DNA of 64,000 nt from Sinorhizobium alkalisoli (GCF_008932245.1 NZ_CP034909.1:620001-684000); one strand, 5' to 3'; counted from the stretch's first letter, positions 44,841 through 53,698 are shown. Notes: generated by a model not told the origin, from the letters alone. A program made the numbers and translations.

Positions 44841-45728
44841 ATGGAATGGTTGACCAAATTTCCGCACATGGACGACGATCGGCTTCGACAACTCAAGAAA
44901 CTGATCGATGACGGGTTCCGGACTTTCACGCGCGCCTATGGCGACGCCATCGAGAGCTTTTTCGAACCGCTGCAGTTCTTTCTGATCCAGTCCGAGCGCT
45001 TTCTGACGCGCACGCCTTGGCCGGTCATTCTGATCCTGATCGCGCTTATCGCCTGGTTTGCGAGCCGCAATTGGAAGATCGTCGCCGGCTGCGTCGGCAC
45101 CATGCTGGCCATCGGCTATTTCGACATGTGGGACGACACGATGAAGACGATCTCGATGATTTTCGTCTGTACCGTGCTGTCGATCGCCATCGGCATTCCG
45201 ATAGGGATCATCATGTCGCGCTCCGACCGGTTCCAGAGCGTGGTCAATCCGGTGCTCGACGTGATGCAGACGATGCCAAGCTTCGTCTACCTCATTCCCG
45301 TCGTGATGCTGCTTGGCATCGGCAAGGTGCCGGGCCTGATCGCCGTCGTCATCTACGCCATTCCGCCGATGATCCGCCTCACCAATCTCGGCATTCGCCT
45401 GGTCGACAAGGACGTGCTCGAGGCGGCGGACGCTTTCGGCTCTTCCAACTGGCAAAAGCTGAAAAACGTCCAGATGCCGCTGGCTCTGCCGACGATCATG
45501 GCCGGCATCAACCAGACGATCATGATGGCTCTCGCCATGGTGGTCATTGCCTCGATGATCGGCGTTCAGGGCCTGGGCCAGCCGGTCCTGAAGGCGATTG
45601 CCAACCAGTACTTCACGCTCGGCATCTTCAATGGCATGGCCATCGTCGGCATTGCCATCATTTTCGACCGCGTCAGCCAGGCCTATGGACGCCGTCTGCA
45701 GCGGCATCTCGAAATCGTCCACGGCTGA
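44841..45728 (+). CDS. Glycine betaine/proline-type ABC transporter permease
   Basis: This encodes 295 residues. A cytoplasmic N-terminus of about 50 residues precedes at least six hydrophobic helices, and the EAA loop for ATPase contact is clear: EAADAFGSSNWQKLKNVQMPLALPTIMAG. Overall like ProW/OpuAB/ChoW. With the binding protein upstream it forms the membrane part of a quaternary-amine importer. The operon has no ATPase gene: a terminator (45740) and an opposite-strand EamA gene follow immediately, so the ATPase must be shared or encoded elsewhere. Confidence 0.9.
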   Translation: MEWLTKFPHMDDDRLRQLKKLIDDGFRTFTRAYGDAIESFFEPLQFFLIQSERFLTRTPWPVILILIALIAWFASRNWKIVAGCVGTMLAIGYFDMWDDTMKTISMIFVCTVLSIAIGIPIGIIMSRSDRFQSVVNPVLDVMQTMPSFVYLIPVVMLLGIGKVPGLIAVVIYAIPPMIRLTNLGIRLVDKDVLEAADAFGSSNWQKLKNVQMPLALPTIMAGINQTIMMALAMVVIASMIGVQGLGQPVLKAIANQYFTLGIFNGMAIVGIAIIFDRVSQAYGRRLQRHLEIVHG

Positions 45729-45739
45729 ACCACGCAACG

Positions 45740-45780
45740 AAGAGCGGCCCGAGGCTTCGGTCCCGGGCCGCTCTTGTTTC
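45740..45780 (+). terminator. Terminator after the permease gene
   Basis: A perfect 12-bp stem (AAGAGCGGCCCG / CGGGCCGCTCTT) with a 12-base loop is followed by GTTT. It lies 11 bases past the stop codon and also faces the convergent EamA gene. Confidence 0.75.
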
Positions 45781-45799
45781 CCAGGGTCCAGACCCTAGC

Positions 45800-46708
45800 T
45801 TATCGCTGGCGAGGCGACAGAATACCGGTCGAGAGGGCAACGCCGGTTGCTGTTGCGATAGCGGCGGTAACTTCGTAGGGGCCGATTGCCTCGCCGAGAA
45901 GCACGCCGCCGCCCACCATTGCGAGTACCGGAGTGAGAGCCGTGAAGGCGGCAGCCTGTGTGCCGCCGAGGCGGCTGACGGCGATGCCATAGGCAAGTGT
46001 CGCGACGAGGCCGGAGAGGATGCCCTGGCTCATTACTTGAAGCCCGATCTCATGCGCGGGAACGGTCGAGAGCGTGCTGCCGAAGAAAAGTGCCAGGAGG
46101 AGATGGATAACGAATGACCAGGAGGCGATCAGCGCGCTGCCTTCGATGGGACTCAGACCCGAACGCCGGAATGCGTGCGTATAGACGGCCCAAAGAATGC
46201 CGGCGCCGGGTAGCAGCAGGTAGCCCACCCATGCGGACGCATCGGCCGTGTCGAGGCCGCGGACGAGCAGGATTGCGACACCGACGACGATTGCCCCGAA
46301 GCCGATGAGCCGCATGCCGTCCGGCCGCTCCCCGAAGAAGCTTGCGCCGATGAGCGCCGTCGCCAGTGGCATTGAGCCGCCGAGGAGCACGCCAACCGAC
46401 GATGCGGGTGTTGCATGAATGGCGAAAGCCGCAACCTGAAAGAAAACCGCGCCCGATCCGGCGACCATCAGAGCAAGCAATCCAAGAGGCACGCCTTTTG
46501 GAAAGAGGCCCAGTCGCAACCAGACAGGAGCAAGCGCCAGCGCTGGCACGCCGTAGCGAATGAGCCCGAGATCGATCGTGCCGAGCGTAGTCGCTGCCGT
46601 GTGTCGTGTGGCGAGAATCCAGCCCGCCCAGATCAATACCGTAACAAAGGCGCCCGCATAGCCGGCGGCCGGCGCCTGCGAATGCCGTTCGAGTGTCAGC
46701 GCAACCAT
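45800..46708 (-). CDS. EamA/DMT-family transporter, likely under Lrp-type control
   Basis: This encodes 302 residues from the ATG after GGAGG (nine-base spacing); an upstream start would add 20 hydrophilic residues. Ten hydrophobic helices in two EamA repeats include FAIHATPASSVGVLLGGSMPLATAL and YGIAVSRLGGTQAAAFTALTPVLA. Such DMT proteins often export amino acids; the divergent Lrp/AsnC gene (46844) supports an amino-acid-related substrate, by analogy with Lrp-controlled exporters. Substrate is not deducible. Confidence 0.88.
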   Translation of the reverse strand: MVALTLERHSQAPAAGYAGAFVTVLIWAGWILATRHTAATTLGTIDLGLIRYGVPALALAPVWLRLGLFPKGVPLGLLALMVAGSGAVFFQVAAFAIHATPASSVGVLLGGSMPLATALIGASFFGERPDGMRLIGFGAIVVGVAILLVRGLDTADASAWVGYLLLPGAGILWAVYTHAFRRSGLSPIEGSALIASWSFVIHLLLALFFGSTLSTVPAHEIGLQVMSQGILSGLVATLAYGIAVSRLGGTQAAAFTALTPVLAMVGGGVLLGEAIGPYEVTAAIATATGVALSTGILSPRQR

Positions 46709-46800
46709 GATCCAGTTCCTCCAGTGGTAATGCTCAGGCGTGGAGGTTAGCGCCGATGGCGAGGGCACGTCCTTGCTATTTGTGCCCCTCCCGATCTATA

Positions 46801-46820
46801 GTTGGCAATTATCTGCCAAC
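46801..46820. promoter_or_regulatory. Inverted repeat operator between EamA and Lrp genes
   Basis: GTTGGCA-ATTATC-TGCCAAC is a perfect 7-bp-arm palindrome with an AT-rich centre, the usual form of an Lrp/AsnC binding site. It lies 24 bases before the regulator start and about 93 bases before the exporter start, so one bound dimer could control both. Confidence 0.65.
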
Positions 46821-46843
46821 GTGGCCGGGGTATTTGACTGGTT

Positions 46844-47314
46844 ATGCCAAATCTCGACAAATTCGATATTGCCATTCTCCGGATCCTGCAGGAAGATGCG
46901 CGCGCGACCAATGTCGAGATCGCCGAACGCGTCAATCTCTCCCCGTCGCCCTGTCTGAGACGCATCCGCAATCTCGAGAAATCCGGTGTGTTGCGCGGTT
47001 ATCGCGCCGACATAGACCGCAAGGAGGTCGGCCTCGGCCTGACGGTCTTTGTCGAAATCAAGGTCGGGCACCACAGCCAGGAGAACGCACGCCTGCAGCA
47101 GGAGGCGCTGCTCGCGGTTCCTGAGGTCGTGTCTTGCTTCCTTATTTCCGGCAATGCGGATTTCCTCGCAGAGGTCGTGGTCGAGGATCTGGCGGCCTAT
47201 GAGAAACTGCTCACCGAAACTCTGCTGACCCTGCCCGGTGTGACCGATATTCGGTCTAATTTCGCCATACGGACGATCAAGACCGCCGGCCCATTGAAGC
47301 TTCCGTCCCGCTGA
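46844..47314 (+). CDS. Lrp/AsnC family transcriptional regulator
   Basis: This encodes 156 residues. The helix-turn-helix domain (1-60) has FDIAILRILQEDARATNVEIAERVNLSPSPCLRRIRNLEKSGVLRGYRADID; the C-terminal RAM domain (about 65-150) has VFVEIKVG and VVSCFLISGNADFLAEVVVEDLAAYEKLL. It is a leucine-responsive-type regulator that senses an amino acid through the RAM domain. It is divergent from the EamA transporter, which is its likely target, with a palindrome between them. Confidence 0.93.
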   Translation: MPNLDKFDIAILRILQEDARATNVEIAERVNLSPSPCLRRIRNLEKSGVLRGYRADIDRKEVGLGLTVFVEIKVGHHSQENARLQQEALLAVPEVVSCFLISGNADFLAEVVVEDLAAYEKLLTETLLTLPGVTDIRSNFAIRTIKTAGPLKLPSR

Positions 47315-47423
47315 GCACGGGCCCAGAATCGGAGTCGCTTCTCAAAAGACGGGTGGCGCTGTGACGACCCGACCTGCCGGCGTCAAAGTCCGCTGCCGGC
47401 AGGTCTTTCCCTCTCTCGCCGCG

Positions 47424-48437
47424 TCAGAAACCGGTCAGCACCAACTTGCCGCGCGTGCGGCCGGTTTCGACCATTCGATGTGCCTTCTTGAGGGTCGCCG
47501 CATTAATCGGGCCGAGGGTTTCCGTCAGCGTCGTACGGATCTTTCCGGCGTCGACGAGTTCGGCCACCCGGTGCAGGAGCTTGTGCTGCTCGATCATGTC
47601 CGGGGTTTTGAACAGCGAACGGGCAAACATCATCTCCCAATGGGTCGAGACCGATTTGCGCTTGAACGGCATCACGTCGAGCACGGCCGGGTCATCGATG
47701 AGGGCAAAGCGCCCCAGCGGCGCAATGAGCTTGACGATCTCGTCGATGTGTCTCTCCGTATGGGTCGTCGAGAATACGAAGGCCGGTGCGCCGAGGGCGA
47801 GTTGATCGATCTCCGCCGCAAGCGGGCGTCCATGGTCCAGGACGTGATGTGCTCCAAGTGTCAGGGCCCATTCTCGGGTCTCAGGCCGGGACGCGGTTGC
47901 GATCACGGTGAGATCGGTCAGCGCCCGCAAAAGTTGAATGGCGATAGAGCCGACGCCGCCGGCCCCGCCGACGATCAGCACCGCATTCGCTGCACCCGGT
48001 ACGGGGTCATTAACCCTGACCCGATCGAACAGGGTTTCCCAGGCGGTGATCGCGGTCAGCGGCAGGGCCGCGGCAGCAGCGAAGTCGAGTGATTTCGGCT
48101 TGTGTCCGACGATCCGTTCGTCGACGAGGTGGAACTCAGCATTGGTGCCGGGGCGATCGATGGCGCCGGCATAGAACACTTCGTCACCCGGCCGGAAGAG
48201 CGTGACCTCGCGCCCGACCGCCTTGACCACGCCGGCGGCGTCCCAGCCGAGGACCTTCGGCTGCCCGGGCTCCGGTTCGACGCCTGCCCGGACTTTGACG
48301 TCGACGGGATTGACCGAGACGGCCCTGACCTCGACGAGAAGATCGTGACCCTCGGCCGTTGGGGTCGGCAGTTCGACGTCGATCAGGGAGGTTTCGGCTG
48401 TGATCGGTTGGGATGTCCTGTAAGCAACAGCGCGCAT
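47424..48437 (-). CDS. Zinc-independent quinone oxidoreductase-like alcohol dehydrogenase
   Basis: This encodes 337 residues from MRAVAYRTSQPITAE, chosen because the family starts with M-x-A-V. The GroES-like domain (1-130; VRAVSVNPVDVKVRAG) is followed by the NADPH-binding Rossmann domain with LIVGGAGGVGSIAIQLLRAL. Zinc ligands of classical alcohol dehydrogenases are absent (the S-V-N-P-V-D variant is the quinone reductase type, often labelled zinc-binding ADH family). It likely reduces quinones or reactive aldehydes with NADPH. It is divergent from a HxlR regulator, the standard arrangement for electrophile-induced pairs. Confidence 0.9.
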   Translation of the reverse strand: MRAVAYRTSQPITAETSLIDVELPTPTAEGHDLLVEVRAVSVNPVDVKVRAGVEPEPGQPKVLGWDAAGVVKAVGREVTLFRPGDEVFYAGAIDRPGTNAEFHLVDERIVGHKPKSLDFAAAAALPLTAITAWETLFDRVRVNDPVPGAANAVLIVGGAGGVGSIAIQLLRALTDLTVIATASRPETREWALTLGAHHVLDHGRPLAAEIDQLALGAPAFVFSTTHTERHIDEIVKLIAPLGRFALIDDPAVLDVMPFKRKSVSTHWEMMFARSLFKTPDMIEQHKLLHRVAELVDAGKIRTTLTETLGPINAATLKKAHRMVETGRTRGKLVLTGF

Positions 48438-48538
48438 CAAATGCTCCTTTACAAATTGAACAGGAGCTAGATGACGATTACAGTCGCCAGTCGCAAGAAT
48501 GCACAAATTCAGCCCATAGTGCCAAAAAGGATACCGTC

Positions 48539-48889
48539 ATGTCTCTCCCGCGTCAGAAGCTGACGAACAAATTCCCCGGCTGCCCGGTAGAGGCGGCGCT
48601 GAGTTTCATCGACGGCAAATGGAAGGGCGTGATCCTCTATCATCTGATGGTCGACGGGACTCTGCGTTTCAACGCGTTGCGCCGGCGGTTGCCGAGCATC
48701 ACGCAGCGGATGCTGACGAAGCAGTTGCGGGAGCTGGAGGAGGCCGGCCTTCTGTCGCGCACGGTCTTTCCGGTCGTGCCGCCGCGCGTCGAATATGCCC
48801 TGACGGCCAAGGGCGAAAGCCTGAGACCGGTAATCATGGCGCTGAAAAGCTGGGGCGATGAAAACGTCCTCTGTGAGGCAATCGCATGA
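48539..48889 (+). CDS. HxlR-family transcriptional regulator
   Basis: This encodes 116 residues from an ATG after AAAGGATACC. The single winged-helix domain has CPVEAALSFIDGKWKGVILYHL, with the conserved cysteine near the N-terminus (C20), FNALRRRLPSITQRMLTKQLRELEEAGLLSR and the wing VEYALTAKGESL. HxlR proteins of this type sense quinones, aldehydes or oxidants via that cysteine and repress an adjacent reductase, here the divergent gene at 48437. The 101-base shared region must hold the operator. Confidence 0.92.
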   Translation: MSLPRQKLTNKFPGCPVEAALSFIDGKWKGVILYHLMVDGTLRFNALRRRLPSITQRMLTKQLRELEEAGLLSRTVFPVVPPRVEYALTAKGESLRPVIMALKSWGDENVLCEAIA

Positions 48890-48987
48890 TGTCGATGCCC
48901 CTCGGAAAAATCAGGAATTGCAGGCCGTATTCGCTCGCATCTGGCCTCTGGATTAGGCTGCCGCAGCGCTTATCTGAGATGTCTACT

Positions 48988-49026
48988 ACATGCCTCCTTA
49001 AATCGACCTCGATTTGAGAAGACATG
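48988..49026. repeat. Short module of the palindromic intergenic repeat
   Basis: ACATGCCTCCTTAAATCG then a mirrored CGATTTGA...GACATG forms an imperfect hairpin with AAATCG/CGATTT arms. It corresponds to the right-hand module of the element at 2761-2853. It ends 38 bases before the lipid kinase gene, inside its leader. Confidence 0.5.
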
Positions 49027-49063
49027 GAGTGGACGCCTCGGCTAACGGAGACAGTGGCCATTC

Positions 49064-50008
49064 ATGAAGGTCAAAGCCATCTTCAATCGCGATGGGGGAA
49101 CATTCCGCACGACCGACATGGAGACCTATGGCAGGACGGTCGAGGAGGCCTTCCATGCCGCCGGACACAGGATAGAGATAGCCATCGTCCCCGCGGAGGT
49201 AATACTCCCGGCACTGGAGACGGCCTGCCGCCGCGGCGATCTCGATGCGATCATTGCGGGCGGCGGCGACGGCACGATCTCCGCGGCCGCCGGCGTCGCC
49301 TGGAGAACCGGCATGCCGCTCGGCATTATCCCTGCAGGTACCATGAACCTGTTCGCCCGCTCGCTGAAACTGCCACTCGACATCTGGAAAGCACCGGAGG
49401 TTCTGGCAAAAGGAACGATCATCGATGGCGATATCGGCAGTGCCGACGGCCGGGCCTTCGTACATCAATTCTCGATGGGGCTTCACGCGCGTCTGGTGCG
49501 CTACCGCAACGCCTATCACTTTGCCTCGCGACTCGGGAAAATCGGCGCCAGCACGCGCGCCGCGGTCGGGGTCATTCTCAATCCGCCGGATTTCGAGATC
49601 GAGTTCGACGCCGACGGGCACCGGGAACTCCGACACGTTTCTCATATCTCGGTTTCGAACAACCATTTCGGCCATGCAACGCTGATGTATGCGGACGATG
49701 TGACGGCCGGCCACCTCGGCTTCTACACGGCGCCCCCTTTGACTTCCGTCGGTGTCGTCAAACTGGCCTTCGATATCCTGCGCGGCCGTTTCCGCGCGAG
49801 CCCGCTGATCACGGAGATGAGCGCGCTCGGGGTCGATCTGCACTTTCCCAAGGTGGATCGCAAGATCAATTGCGTGGTCGATGGCGAACTCCTCCCGATC
49901 AGCCAGCGCGATGTCTCCCTTCGCATCCACCCGGGCGAACTGAAGCTGCTGGTCGGCACGGGCAATGACCACCCTCCCGTGTCCGATTACCCGCCGATCC
50001 AGATGTAG
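49064..50008 (+). CDS. Diacylglycerol kinase-like lipid kinase
   Basis: This encodes 314 residues. The DAGK catalytic domain has the nucleotide-binding GGGDGT at 66-71, followed by the conserved GIIPAGTMNLFARSLKLP and the C-terminal YegS-like domain with LLPISQRDVSLRIHPGELKLLV. It phosphorylates a lipid such as diacylglycerol or a related alcohol at the membrane. Its 3' end overlaps, tail to tail, 22 bases of an ArnT-like gene on the other strand. Codon bias is normal. Confidence 0.9.
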   Translation: MKVKAIFNRDGGTFRTTDMETYGRTVEEAFHAAGHRIEIAIVPAEVILPALETACRRGDLDAIIAGGGDGTISAAAGVAWRTGMPLGIIPAGTMNLFARSLKLPLDIWKAPEVLAKGTIIDGDIGSADGRAFVHQFSMGLHARLVRYRNAYHFASRLGKIGASTRAAVGVILNPPDFEIEFDADGHRELRHVSHISVSNNHFGHATLMYADDVTAGHLGFYTAPPLTSVGVVKLAFDILRGRFRASPLITEMSALGVDLHFPKVDRKINCVVDGELLPISQRDVSLRIHPGELKLLVGTGNDHPPVSDYPPIQM

Positions 50009-51474
50009 CGGAATCCGTACCGGTCCGCCTCCGAGCCGTAGAGGTAGGGCAGGGCGAGTTCGCGTGGCGTCGTGCCGGATACGACCACGCCCAGTTCATG
50101 GAGCGTCTGCTTCAGCGGATCGGGTAGCTGCGGCTGCGCGTCCGCCTTGTCGTGCCAGACCACCAGAAGCGGCCGCTTCGCGGAGTCGCCCGCGATCTTG
50201 TCCATGCGCGAGGGCATCGCCACCGTCGCGTTTGCGAACTGCGTTCGGAAATTGCCCGCGGCCTGCTTGTCGTCGGTAAGCACGAAAGCCGGCTGTTGTC
50301 CCTTCGACGTCTCGATCGCTTCCGCAAAACTGGCATAGGGTATGTTCAACCGCGAATAATCGCCGAACCAGGGCCGCACGACGGCGCGTCCGGAGACGAC
50401 GACGAGCGCTCCAAACACGATCGTCGCGATCAGCGACGCAAAGAGTTTGAAGCCCGGCATCGGGTCGATTTTTGCCGCCTCGATCTTCAGGCAGAGATAG
50501 AGCGGCAGCAGGAGCAGATAGAGAACCAGCCATTTCTCGCGGATGTGGGTCGCAGCGACGCCGAGCACGATCAGGAGCACCGCCAGGAAAGAGAGTGCAA
50601 TGGTCCGGCCGATGACGCGGGTCCACAGGCTTTCAGCCCGCCACACCAGGAGCACTTTGCCGCGCACGACAAGTCCAAACAGGATAACGGTGACGAAACT
50701 GCCGCCGATCACTGCGGAAACCAGCGCGGAGACGCCGTGGAGCGCCTGAAGAAGACGTCCTTCCGCTTCGCGTTCCTTCATCTCGTTCAAGGTTCCGGCC
50801 GAGGCCGCGTCGAGATTTTGCAGAATCCAGATCCCGTGAGGGAGCGCGATTAAGGCGGCGACGGCGATCGCGGCCACGATCCGCCAGTCGAAGACACGGG
50901 CGCGCAGCTCCCGTTCCGGCAGGATGGCGATAATCGCCGCTGTGGGGACCAGGACGAAATTGTATTTGGAGATCGCGCCGATACCGACGGCAAGGCCGGT
51001 CAGGAGATAGGCGGCAAGGCTTGGCCGCGTGAGCGTTCGGAGGAAGCCATAAAGGAAGAGCGAGACGGCAAAAAGCGCAGCCACCGTGTGCGACAGATCC
51101 CGCTGCGCGAGCAGGAAGACAGGCGGCAGGCTCAAGACGCCGAGCATTGCCATGGCGGCGAGGCGCCGGTCCTGAAGAACGAGGCGCGCGGCAAGTCCGT
51201 AGAAGAGGCAACAGAGGAACAGCAGCCCGTTCTTGAGCACCGTCATGGTTGCCAGTGACGGGCCCATCGCTTGCGAGAGCCCATATTGCAGCCAGTTGTA
51301 GAACGGCGCCTGCGGACCATATCCAAGCTGTAGGAATTGCGACAGGAATGCCTGCTCCGATTCGTCGATCTCGAGCGAACTCGAGATCGCCAGCCGCAAG
51401 GCGATGCAAAGCAGGAAATAGCCTGCCAATGCGACGATAACCGCATTCGGCCTACGTTCGACGATGTCAAGCAT
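49987..51474 (-). CDS. ArnT-like lipid-linked glycosyltransferase (GT83/PMT family)
   Basis: This encodes 495 residues; the start MLDIVERRPN overlaps the previous gene's end by 8 bases. About 11-12 hydrophobic helices are preceded by the first periplasmic loop SSLEIDESEQAFLSQF with the acidic D-E-S-E motif of GT-C enzymes, and a C-terminal periplasmic domain runs from about 365. Such enzymes move sugars from polyprenyl phosphate to lipid A or LPS core at the periplasmic side. Directly paired with an ArnC/RgtE-like synthase, it resembles the rhizobial Rgt galacturonosyl transferases (RgtD type), which I infer but cannot confirm. Confidence 0.82.
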   Translation of the reverse strand: MLDIVERRPNAVIVALAGYFLLCIALRLAISSSLEIDESEQAFLSQFLQLGYGPQAPFYNWLQYGLSQAMGPSLATMTVLKNGLLFLCCLFYGLAARLVLQDRRLAAMAMLGVLSLPPVFLLAQRDLSHTVAALFAVSLFLYGFLRTLTRPSLAAYLLTGLAVGIGAISKYNFVLVPTAAIIAILPERELRARVFDWRIVAAIAVAALIALPHGIWILQNLDAASAGTLNEMKEREAEGRLLQALHGVSALVSAVIGGSFVTVILFGLVVRGKVLLVWRAESLWTRVIGRTIALSFLAVLLIVLGVAATHIREKWLVLYLLLLPLYLCLKIEAAKIDPMPGFKLFASLIATIVFGALVVVSGRAVVRPWFGDYSRLNIPYASFAEAIETSKGQQPAFVLTDDKQAAGNFRTQFANATVAMPSRMDKIAGDSAKRPLLVVWHDKADAQPQLPDPLKQTLHELGVVVSGTTPRELALPYLYGSEADRYGFRYIWIGG

Positions 51475-52486
51475 GCGGCGGTTCCGGCTCGAACACCTGC
51501 CGCACGATGTAATTTGTCGTTTCATCGTCCCGGAAATAGGCGCGGGCCATCATTTCCGCGAGAATGCCGGTCGTGATGAGTTGTACCGAGGAGAGGAAGA
51601 GCATTACGCCAACCATGAGCATCGGGCGATCGCCGATGTCGTTGCCGAGGAGGAACTTGTCAAAGGCGAGATAGGTGAGGATGAGCCCGCTCACGCCGCC
51701 AGCAGCAAGACCGATCGAGCCGAAGAAATGGCCTGGCCGCGCCTTGTAGCGCATGAAGAACAGAACCGCGAGCAGGTCGAGGATGACGCGGAACGTCCGT
51801 GAGATTCCGTATTTGGACGCGCCGAAATGGCGGGCGTGATGCGTCACGGGCATTTCGCCTATCCGGCTGCTGGGGACGACACCGGCCACCCAGGCAGGGA
51901 TGAAGCGATGCATTTCGCCCATGAGCTTCACCTGCTTGATGACCGTGCTGCGATAGATTTTCAGGCTGCAGCCATAGTCGTGCAGCTTCACGCCGGTAAT
52001 CTTGCCGATCAGGAAATTGGCGCACCAGGAGGGGATCTTCCGAAACAGGAGACCGTCCCGGCGGTTCTTCCGCCATCCGACCAGCAGATCGAGTTCCCGC
52101 TCTTCGATCGACGCAACCATCGCCGGGATGTCTTTGGGATCGTTTTGCAGGTCGCCATCGAGCGTCGCGATCAGTCGTCCGGCAGCGGCGTCGATCCCCG
52201 CCTGCATCGCGGCCGTCTGGCCAAAGTTCTTCTGCAATTCGATGATCCGCAGGCGCAGGCCCGGCTGCAAGAGCTCCTTGCGCGCATTCGGCAGGGTCCG
52301 GTCGGTACTGCCGTCATCGACCAGGATCAGTTCCCACGGCTTGCCGAATCCGGTCATTGCGTCGCGAATACGGGCGACGAGCGGCTGGACGCTATCCTCC
52401 TCGTTGAACACCGGCACGACGATGGAAAGCTCAGCACCTTCCAAAACGGCAGCCATTGCTTGCGCAGGTTCTTCCAACTTGTTCAC
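51467..52486 (-). CDS. GT2 polyprenyl-phosphate glycosyltransferase (ArnC/RgtE-like)
   Basis: This encodes 339 residues. The GT-A domain has VVPVFNEEDSVQPLV, LVDDGSTDRT, QKNFGQTAAMQAGIDAA and the metal-binding DGDLQNDP; two C-terminal TM helices (about 245-270 and 280-305) anchor it. It makes a polyprenyl-phosphate sugar on the cytoplasmic face. In rhizobia the RgtE enzyme of this size makes polyprenyl-phosphate galacturonic acid for LPS decoration, and ArnC makes the aminoarabinose equivalent. The downstream overlapping ArnT-like gene would use the product. The name RgtE is an inference from context. Confidence 0.88.
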   Translation of the reverse strand: MNKLEEPAQAMAAVLEGAELSIVVPVFNEEDSVQPLVARIRDAMTGFGKPWELILVDDGSTDRTLPNARKELLQPGLRLRIIELQKNFGQTAAMQAGIDAAAGRLIATLDGDLQNDPKDIPAMVASIEERELDLLVGWRKNRRDGLLFRKIPSWCANFLIGKITGVKLHDYGCSLKIYRSTVIKQVKLMGEMHRFIPAWVAGVVPSSRIGEMPVTHHARHFGASKYGISRTFRVILDLLAVLFFMRYKARPGHFFGSIGLAAGGVSGLILTYLAFDKFLLGNDIGDRPMLMVGVMLFLSSVQLITTGILAEMMARAYFRDDETTNYIVRQVFEPEPPHA

Positions 52487-52584
52487 GAGCGGTGTCTCCG
52501 GTGTTCCGTTGCTGGCTTTCTTGCACAGTTGACAGTAGTAACCAACAGGTATCGCATCGCTTGGACAGAGGAAATCGGCATCTC

Positions 52585-53541
52585 ATGAATTCGGACCGAC
52601 AGTGCCGTCGGCAGTCGTGGCTTGTGCGCAACCGCATGGGACTGATTTCCGTGGCGGCCGTCGCGGTCTACGCCGTCTTCGTCGAGTGGATCTGGGGATG
52701 GCTCACCTTGATGCGGCAATGGACCGAGGTCGGCGCAATGCCCATACTCTCGGCGCTGGCGCTCCTCATCGCCACCTACTTCGTTCGCTGCTACCGGATT
52801 TACGACTATTTTCCCGAACAGACTCGCGGTCGGTTCCTGACGCTTCTGCGCGTTACCCAGACCCATAATCTCCTCAACATCATGCTGCCATTCAGAGCCG
52901 GGGAAACGAGCTTCCCGCTACTGATGCGCACCGAGTTCGGCGTTCCACTGTTGCGCGGCACCTCGGCGCTGCTCGTCATGCGGCTGCTCGATCTGCATGC
53001 GCTCGTCATCGTCGCTGCGATCGGCCTCGTGCTCGGGCGGAGCCAACAGGCGGCTTGGTGGCTCCTCTGGCTGCTGGCATTCTTCTCGCCACTCGCATTC
53101 TTTCTGCTGAAGGCAAGAGTTCTTGCCGTGGCGCGCCGATTGACGCCTGGCAGGTTCGGGCCCTATTTCGCCGAGATCGAGGCCGGTCTGCCGGAGCATG
53201 TTTCGGCATTCCTGCGGGCCTGGGCGATGACGATCCTGAATTGGGCGGTCAAGGTGGCGATTCTCGCCTGGGTGCTCGCGATCATGGGCGTGGCGCCCTT
53301 TGCCGCCTCCTTCGGAGGGGCGCTCGGAGGCGAACTGTCGTCGGTTCTTCCGGTGCATGCGCCGGCAGGCGTCGGCACCTACGCGGCGGCGATCGTTGCC
53401 GGTGCGATGTCGTTCGGCGCAGCCGGCGATCCCGCGACGCTTGGCATGCTCGGGCGCGCGAGCGTCAATGCGCACCTGCTCGTCATCGTCTCGGCAGTGG
53501 CCGGCACACTGTTGTCGCTGGCGCTGAAGCCGAAGGCCTGA
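52585..53541 (+). CDS. UPF0104/LPG-synthase-TM-type membrane protein
   Basis: This encodes 318 residues from an ATG after GAGGAAA. Seven or eight hydrophobic helices with NIMLPFRAGETSFPLLMR, LLVMRLLDLHAL and the final LPVHAPAGVGTYAAAIVAGAMSFG match PF03706 (flippase-like/lysylphosphatidylglycerol synthase TM region). These proteins are thought to transport or modify membrane lipids or lipid-linked sugars. It is divergent from the ArnC/ArnT-like pair, so a shared role in envelope lipid decoration is plausible. A mosaic repeat follows its stop. Confidence 0.85.
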   Translation: MNSDRQCRRQSWLVRNRMGLISVAAVAVYAVFVEWIWGWLTLMRQWTEVGAMPILSALALLIATYFVRCYRIYDYFPEQTRGRFLTLLRVTQTHNLLNIMLPFRAGETSFPLLMRTEFGVPLLRGTSALLVMRLLDLHALVIVAAIGLVLGRSQQAAWWLLWLLAFFSPLAFFLLKARVLAVARRLTPGRFGPYFAEIEAGLPEHVSAFLRAWAMTILNWAVKVAILAWVLAIMGVAPFAASFGGALGGELSSVLPVHAPAGVGTYAAAIVAGAMSFGAAGDPATLGMLGRASVNAHLLVIVSAVAGTLLSLALKPKA

Positions 53542-53553
53542 TTCACGGCGCTG

Positions 53554-53670
53554 CTAGCGCATCGGCCCGAAAATCGTATCCGATTTTCGGAAAGCTCGAT
53601 GCGTCGATTCAAAGAGTTACAGCGACCTTTGCGCGTCTGAAAGCGTCTGAAAAGACGCGCGGCGCTGTAA
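53554..53670 (+). repeat. Palindromic mosaic repeat (RIME-like), copy B
   Basis: Starts CTAGCGCATCGGCCCGAAAA and ends AAAAGACGCGCGGCGCTGTAA, with internal hairpins ATCGTATCCGATTTTCGG and GCGTCTGAAAAGACGC. It is the best-preserved copy; compare 15641 (same orientation) and 55290 (inverted). It lies between the convergent UPF0104 and amn genes. Confidence 0.7.
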
Positions 53671-53698
53671 GCGGGAAGGTCCGGCGACATCGATAGGT

